Part shown: piece after piece, positions 8,623 to 11,957 of the stretch
Layout: every line of letters starts with the position of its first letter
Position numbering within the stretch: position 1 is the first letter of the stretch
Assembly (NCBI GenBank): GCA_022360105.1
Contig: JAKSDL010000043.1
Location: 1-11,957, forward strand
Length of the DNA: 11,957 nt
Source of the DNA: Pseudomonadota bacterium
GTDB lineage: Bacteria; SAR324; XYD2-FULL-50-16; JAHJRI01
Reading direction: 5' to 3'
Notes under the pieces: generated by a model
The model's input: the letters and a program-made list of their open reading frames with translations, nothing else
Databases searched by the model: none
What the model was told of the DNA's origin: nothing
Made by a program: the position numbers and the translations under genes

Positions 8623-10050
8623 ATGACGACAACGCAAAAAGAGCTGGCTACTGTTGAACAAGCCGTCAAAAAACTTCGATCCTTCACTATCCAGGATTTA
8701 GCGGGGCAAACCGGGCTTTCCACTTTTGATTCCAAAAGGGGAGTTGAGACCCTGATGAAGAAATACTCATGCCGGATGCTGGTCACCGACCGCGGAGAAC
8801 TAATTTATGACTTTGGAGGGCTCGTTCGCAGGGGCAGTAAAACACTGAGAGAACGTGTGAACGAAATAGCCGCAGTGTTGTGGAAAGCGTTTACCTATTT
8901 TTTTAAAGTTTGGATCATGGTGATGCTGGTTGGCTATTTTGCAGTGTTTGTTATTCTGTTGTTGGTTATTGCTGTCGCCACGTTGTTCGGCGGAGATCGG
9001 GATCGGGAGTTTAACATGAACAGCGGGGTTTTTCTCATCGTTATCCGGGTATTATCGGAGTTCTTTTTCTGGAGAACCATTACGGACGACCTAACCTATA
9101 AGCGTGATAGACATGGCTATCGTTATCGTCAGTATAAACCGGTTACTTCCGATCTATTCAAGTCCAAAAAACGGGGCAAAACAAAGAAATTTATCATATC
9201 GGTCTTCGATTATGTTTTTGGTCCTCACCGGGCCGAGATTCACCCCCTTGAAAACCAAAGGGAAGTTGCCACCTATATCAGGGAGAATAAAGGACTGATC
9301 ACCATGGAAGAGGTAAGAGCCCTGGCAGGTTGGAAAGGAAAGCAGGCAGATGAATTTTTTACGGAAATGATCTCCAATTTTGACGGTGAAATCAAAGTGT
9401 CCGACAAGGGGGTAATTTACGGTGAATTTACCGATTTTTTATCCGGGAAGCACAAGGAAAAAAGTACTGACATCGTTTTTTACTGGGATGAATTCGAGCC
9501 CGAATATCAATTGAACGGTAACTCTACTGAACGAAATTTGATCATTACAGGCATGAATCTGTTTGTGCTGGTAATGTCATTCGGAGTGTTGTCCAACCGT
9601 TTTCAAATAGTCGGGGAAAGCGCCCAGTCCTTTCAGTTTTTCTTCGGTATCATCCCTTTTGTGTATTCAAGCCTCTTCTTTCTTATCCCATTGGTGCGCA
9701 GTCTTATTAACAGCCTGCGTGAAAAACAGCATCATCTGAACAATGTCAGAAAACGACTGATGAAGGAAATCTACCAGAACACCAGCACTAAAATGTCCCT
9801 GGTAAGCATGGAACAGGCATTGAATTCTTCCCGGGAAATCACCGACAAAGTCGATCAAAAAAGCATAAAACAGATCATGAGCGATGAGATCCACGATTGG
9901 AAAGGAGAATTGCTCGTCGATGATGATGCAGCGCTGGTCTACGATTTTACCCTGTTAAGAGAGAGCCAGACCGAAATAAATCGTCTGAGGGGAGAAAGCC
10001 AATCAAGCGTGACAACAGGCCAAACTGTATTCGATACCAATCCCGGTTGA
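8623..10050 (+). CDS. Uncharacterised membrane protein with three winged-helix-like modules
   Basis: This 475-residue protein has no function I can name. Three similar modules are visible at about 9-70, 211-273 and 388-447. Each has two or three helices with a helix-turn-helix look, then a beta-hairpin ending in a shared signature: TDRGELIYDF (55-64), SDKGVIYGEF (260-269) and DDDAALVYDF (433-442). Hydrophobic blocks at about 84-150 and at 305-325 plus 337-364 separate them. If each block crosses the membrane an even number of times, all three modules sit in the cytoplasm. A basic linker (about 160-190) and FDYVFGP (195-201) precede the middle module. From memory, unnamed proteins with this plan occur in Bacteroidota, Balneolota, Gemmatimonadota and Myxococcota. 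No Shine-Dalgarno sequence precedes the ATG, unlike the TRAP genes. It is 193 nt after xdhB and probably a separate unit. The modules may bind DNA or protein; that is inference. Confidence 0.8.
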   Translation: MTTTQKELATVEQAVKKLRSFTIQDLAGQTGLSTFDSKRGVETLMKKYSCRMLVTDRGELIYDFGGLVRRGSKTLRERVNEIAAVLWKAFTYFFKVWIMVMLVGYFAVFVILLLVIAVATLFGGDRDREFNMNSGVFLIVIRVLSEFFFWRTITDDLTYKRDRHGYRYRQYKPVTSDLFKSKKRGKTKKFIISVFDYVFGPHRAEIHPLENQREVATYIRENKGLITMEEVRALAGWKGKQADEFFTEMISNFDGEIKVSDKGVIYGEFTDFLSGKHKEKSTDIVFYWDEFEPEYQLNGNSTERNLIITGMNLFVLVMSFGVLSNRFQIVGESAQSFQFFFGIIPFVYSSLFFLIPLVRSLINSLREKQHHLNNVRKRLMKEIYQNTSTKMSLVSMEQALNSSREITDKVDQKSIKQIMSDEIHDWKGELLVDDDAALVYDFTLLRESQTEINRLRGESQSSVTTGQTVFDTNPG

Positions 10051-10102
10051 TATCTTTCCAACCCTTTGTTTAACATACCCAACACATGATACCGGTTTCG
10101 AA

Positions 10103-10135
10103 GCACCAAACTGATTTTAAAGCTTTAATTGGTGC
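10103..10135. repeat. Nested palindromes downstream of the membrane-protein gene
   Basis: An outer inverted repeat, GCACCAA (10103-10109) and TTGGTGC (10129-10135), encloses a perfect 12-bp palindrome TTAAAGCTTTAA (10117-10128). The cluster begins 52 nt after the stop of the membrane-protein gene. It could be part of a transcription end or a protein-binding site. It lacks a terminal T-run, so I do not call it a terminator. Confidence 0.35.
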
Positions 10136-10512
10136 GGGTTGAATTGGTTTTCGTTCAGGCATTAGATAAGCTATCGGGAGATTTCGATTCAATATGATTT
10201 AAAACCAACTTTTGCGTTTGAAGTAATTCCTGATGATCTTCCGAGTTAGAATGAGGAAAATCACCAAGATTTTTTTACAACTCAAAACTATTCCAATAAT
10301 CGATCAGAAGGGCAAATAGATTTTATTCGATAAAAAAGGAGGGATGTATAAGATATTATCTATAGAAAATGAAATCTAAGATGGAGTCAGATCGAAAGCG
10401 CCGGGATAAATCAGGGGGCAAGGAGTCAGGGCGGGAAAGATATAGGCCGTGAAAATACTTGATTTTGAAATACAAATTCATGAAAAAGAGAAAGGTACCC
10501 GGCCCGACCAAA

Positions 10513-10532
10513 ACTTCAATGCACTTTGAAGT
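10513..10532 (-). terminator. Possible terminator of the small cysteine-rich gene
   Basis: ACTTCAA (10513-10519) and TTGAAGT (10526-10532) form a perfect 7-bp stem with a 6-nt loop, about 43 nt beyond the stop of the 115-residue gene. On the minus strand the stem runs into TTTTGG, a short T-tract. The stem is AT-rich, so a working intrinsic terminator is only possible. Confidence 0.3.
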
Positions 10533-10574
10533 GATGCAGTTTATCCTCAGACTGAACACAACAAAAAATAAAAG

Positions 10575-10922
10575 CTAACTGAAAAACTTTCCCTTATAAA
10601 AATTCTCATTTTCAAGTTTCCTTGCGATCATCCTAAACATAACACAACCGTCTGGGCAGACAATTTCCTTGCTATATTTGCTGTTTCCCCCGATATTCTC
10701 TAAATCTCCGCCACTTCTGACTGCCTCCATTATTGGGAACATCATCACCATTACTTTGGAGCAAATACCCTGACCATCCTTATTAACAGGACAGCCATAA
10801 GTACAGGTGTATATATCTCCGATTTCCTCACCGTTTCGGCAATACCTCTCTGTTTGGTCACCTCGAAGAAACCCTGTTACCTCGATTTCCCATTCATACT
10901 CCTCATCATACCATTTCTTCAT
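10575..10922 (-). CDS. Small cysteine-rich protein, TIGR04076-like
   Basis: The 115-residue product resembles the TIGR04076 family of small bacterial proteins of unknown function. The family pattern is a Cys-x-x-Gly segment, a mid-protein Gly-x-Cys, a helix ending in a Gly-Gly turn and a final CPDG followed by a hydrophobic strand. Here these are CRNGEE (28-33), GICSKVMVMM (52-61), AVRSGGDL (67-74) and CPDGCVMFRM (89-98). Six cysteines (28, 40, 44, 54, 89, 93), two pairs spaced C-x3-C, suggest metal binding or disulfides. I chose ATG at 10922 because GGAG lies 7 nt upstream; an in-frame TTG at 10928 is too close to that site. A 6+3+6 inverted repeat lies 22 nt upstream. The gene follows the RAYT gene on the same strand, but two REP copies intervene, so co-transcription is doubtful. 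Confidence 0.7.
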   Translation of the reverse strand: MKKWYDEEYEWEIEVTGFLRGDQTERYCRNGEEIGDIYTCTYGCPVNKDGQGICSKVMVMMFPIMEAVRSGGDLENIGGNSKYSKEIVCPDGCVMFRMIARKLENENFYKGKFFS

Positions 10923-10943
10923 AATCAAACTCCAAATTTTCGA

Positions 10944-10958
10944 TTGTCAACCTGACAA
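10944..10958. promoter_or_regulatory. Operator-like inverted repeat upstream of the cysteine-rich gene
   Basis: TTGTCA (10944-10949) and TGACAA (10953-10958) are perfect inverted copies around ACC. They lie 22 nt upstream of the ATG at 10922, between that gene and the left REP pair. The position fits a repressor site, but six-base arms can arise by chance in AT-rich DNA. Confidence 0.3.
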
Positions 10959-10973
10959 ATTTATTAGCTCTTT

Positions 10974-11049
10974 AAAATCAGGTGACAGTATACCTATTTT
11001 TCCAAATCGATAAAATCAGGTGACAGTATACCTATTTTTCCAAATCGAT
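10974..11049 (+). repeat. Left tandem pair of REP hairpins (38-bp period)
   Basis: Two identical 38-bp units lie at 10974-11011 and 11012-11049. Each holds a 25-nt core (10975-10999 and 11013-11037) centred on AGGTGACAGTATACCT. The core folds as AAAT-C-AGGT against ACCT-ATTT, an 8-bp stem with one bulged C and an 8-nt loop, as expected for a REP element. The 13-nt spacer after each core contains CCAAATCGAT. The pair sits 8 nt downstream of the RAYT stop codon. Complete identity implies a recent duplication. Confidence 0.9.
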
Positions 11050-11057
11050 AAGTACTT

Positions 11058-11720
11058 TTATCCTTGATTTTTTGGTCTACCTGCTTTTTTAAGAAAAAGT
11101 GAACGGCCCGTTATAAGTTCCGCCTGTTTTATAAAGGCTTCCCCTCCATATGGTCTTCCTACACGGAAATAGTGCCTGAGTTCGTTGATATCTGAAGGAT
11201 CCGATTCAAGCCATTTCCTCCATTGTTTGGGTCTACCAATTCCCTTGTGTTTTCGTTGAATCAACGGATCTGATTTCTTTAAGCCTAAATGGTAACTGGC
11301 ACTTGACCATTTATACTCTTCCGCTTGCTTGCATATCTTGGCTCTTACTGGATTTCTTTCCACATAACGAGCAGCAGCCAATAAATTTGAGGTGTCCAGA
11401 GGGCAGGAGAAAAACCTCCCTTGAAATAGATGACCACGGGTCTTGGTTTTAAAATTGATATGCCTTGTATATAATCTGTGTGCTTCTCCTATCCCTCTTC
11501 TCAAGCTTTCTTCATCTGATGGCACAACAAGCAAATGAACATGATTACTCATCAAACAATACCCAACAAAGTCCAATCCAACCTTATCGCCTTGCTCTTT
11601 CAGAAACGAAAGATAAACGTTGCGGTCCTTGTCTTCAAAAAAAATATCCATGCTGCGAACACCCCTCTGAGTAACATGGTGAACAACACCTGGAAGCACT
11701 ACCCTAGCAAGTCTACCCAT
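11058..11720 (-). CDS. rayT: REP-associated tyrosine transposase (RAYT)
   Basis: This is a single-strand DNA nuclease of the HUH Y1 family (IS200/IS605-related) that cuts and joins REP hairpins. It has 220 residues. The metal-binding HUH motif is HVH at 60-62 in MSNHVHLLV. The likely nucleophile is Y119 in RYVERNPVRA, aligned with Y115 of the E. coli RAYT (YIYINPVK). The N-terminus, MGRLARVVLPGVVHHVTQRG, is typical of the larger RAYT group, as are the WSSASYH stretch (~142) and the C-terminal extension ending in GRPKNQG. The ATG at 11720 fits family starts; the ribosome site is weak (AAGA). The gene is intact and lies between mirrored REP pairs, its likely substrates. Such genes are usually domesticated and single-copy; that cannot be tested here. 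Confidence 0.95.
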   Translation of the reverse strand: MGRLARVVLPGVVHHVTQRGVRSMDIFFEDKDRNVYLSFLKEQGDKVGLDFVGYCLMSNHVHLLVVPSDEESLRRGIGEAHRLYTRHINFKTKTRGHLFQGRFFSCPLDTSNLLAAARYVERNPVRAKICKQAEEYKWSSASYHLGLKKSDPLIQRKHKGIGRPKQWRKWLESDPSDINELRHYFRVGRPYGGEAFIKQAELITGRSLFLKKAGRPKNQG

Positions 11721-11772
11721 TTTATTATCTTGTCTGTTATGCTGTTAATTTCACTGATTTCATTTTTATTAG

Positions 11773-11843
11773 CTACCAAAAAATAGGTATACTGTCACCT
11801 GATTTATTGACTACCAAGAAATAGGTATACTGTCACCTGATTT
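11773..11843 (-). repeat. Right tandem pair of REP hairpins (38-bp period, inverted)
   Basis: Two copies of the same 25-nt REP core lie at 11781-11805 and 11819-11843, in inverted orientation to the left pair. The units start with CTACCAA at 11773 and 11811, again exactly 38 bp apart. The 13-nt spacers differ from the left spacers and, read on the minus strand, begin (T/C)TTGGTAG; the two right spacers differ from each other at three positions. They lie upstream of the RAYT gene. The spacer contains GTAG, a tetranucleotide known as the REP guide in other RAYT systems, but here on the 3' side of the hairpin. Confidence 0.9.
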
Positions 11844-11918
11844 CAGTGGACCGAATTATTCAGCTTTCAGATCTTGATTGTGCCGTACCATGGGACATTG
11901 CCGGAGAATAAATTGTCA

Positions 11919-11957
11919 ATACCTATTAAATCAGTATCTATTTACAAAAATAGGTAT
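11919..11957 (-). repeat. Partial further REP copy at the window edge
   Basis: ATACCTATT (11919-11927) and AATAGGTAT (11949-11957) are perfect 9-bp inverted copies around a 21-nt spacer. The last ten bases equal the start of the REP core in right-pair orientation, so a fifth core is probably cut off by the window end. The part at 11919-11937 (ATACCTATT then AAATCAGTAT) looks like a rearranged half copy in the opposite orientation. Confidence 0.6.

Larger units (their letters stand above)
10051..10574. other. Gene-free stretch of 524 nt
   Basis: I see no convincing gene here. The stretch holds an inverted-repeat cluster near 10103-10135, an AT-rich middle and an AAGGAGGG ribosome-site-like tract at about 10336-10343 with no suitable ORF. 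It also has a purine-rich segment at about 10380-10446 and a hairpin at 10513-10532. The purine-rich segment includes AAATCAGGGGGCA (10408-10420), which differs by one base from 4125-4137 in the REP-like hairpin. ATG-started reading frames here (10369 and 10480) are under 35 codons and lack ribosome sites. Confidence 0.5.
10974..11843 (-). mobile_element. RAYT gene with flanking mirrored REP pairs (REPtron-like unit)
   Basis: A RAYT gene (11058-11720) is bracketed by two tandem REP pairs in opposite orientation, 10974-11049 on the left and 11773-11843 on the right. This is the arrangement known for RAYTs, which act on flanking REPs that are not terminal repeats of a classical transposon. I see no target-site duplication, and the outer limits are set only by the repeats. 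Both gene and repeats look intact. Confidence 0.75.

Noticed and set aside
10344..10379. 11-codon frame directly after AAGGAGGG
   Set aside because: There is no gap between the ribosome-site-like tract and the ATG, and the peptide is too short to support.
10369..10449. 27-residue very basic peptide frame (starts MKSKMESDRKRR)
   Set aside because: The AAGGAGGG tract is about 25 nt upstream, too far to serve this ATG. The basic character follows from the purine-rich DNA.
10480..10578. 32-residue frame converging on the small cysteine-rich gene
   Set aside because: It has no ribosome site and no recognisable similarity, and it overlaps the hairpin at 10513-10532.
10950..10999. Minus-strand promoter for the cysteine-rich gene using CTGTCA of the REP core as the -35 box
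   Set aside because: The paired -10 (TAATAA) matches only three of six bases; this is too weak to claim.
10807..11013. Plus-strand frame over the small cysteine-rich gene
   Set aside because: It is the antisense shadow of a gene with a ribosome site and family motifs, and it ends inside the REP pair.
10974..11049. CRISPR-like direct repeats
   Set aside because: There are only two units with identical 13-nt spacers, mirrored across a RAYT gene; this is a REP pair.
11535..11786. Plus-strand frame with a hydrophobic end over the RAYT gene
   Set aside because: It lies antisense to the well-supported RAYT and runs into the right REP pair; the hydrophobic end comes from T-rich intergenic DNA.

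Overview
The window looks like part of a Gram-negative bacterial chromosome of roughly 43% GC. A proteobacterium-like host is my best guess (a marine gammaproteobacterium or a SAR324-type organism), with low confidence. The guess rests on a TAXI-type TRAP transporter with good Shine-Dalgarno (SD) sites and on a REP-associated tyrosine transposase (RAYT) inside its own REP repeats. The middle of the window, especially the 475-residue membrane protein, has weak or absent SD sites and may have another origin. No rRNA, tRNA, CRISPR array or classical insertion sequence was seen.

Layout. (1) 137-4005, minus strand: a TAXI-family TRAP transporter. The periplasmic solute-binding protein (2948-3922) is transcribed first, followed by the fused permease (178-2805). 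A perfect 8-bp hairpin lies between them, just after the binding-protein stop, and a 10-bp hairpin follows the permease stop. (2) About 4005-4613: a divergent intergenic zone with a degenerate REP-like hairpin, a small unrecognised ORF (4223-4462) and a candidate promoter. (3) 4614-8429, plus strand: xdhA and xdhB, 9 nt apart, encoding the [2Fe-2S]/FAD and molybdopterin subunits of xanthine dehydrogenase. All eight cluster cysteines and the usual active-site residues are present. No xdhC or other purine-catabolic gene is in view. (4) 8623-10050, plus strand: an uncharacterised membrane protein with three copies of a winged-helix-like module separated by two membrane blocks. (5) 10051-10574: no convincing gene. 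(6) 10575-10922, minus strand: a small cysteine-rich protein resembling the TIGR04076 family. (7) 10974-11843: a RAYT gene bracketed by two mirrored tandem pairs of one REP hairpin, each pair with an exact 38-bp period. Further REP sequence runs off the right edge.

How the genes work together. The binding protein and permease form one Na+- or H+-coupled carboxylate-type importer; its substrate cannot be read from the sequence. XdhA and XdhB form one enzyme that oxidises hypoxanthine and xanthine to urate. The RAYT and its flanking REPs form one unit. I see no functional link between these blocks. The two parts most worth following up are the triple winged-helix membrane protein and the symmetric REP/RAYT unit.
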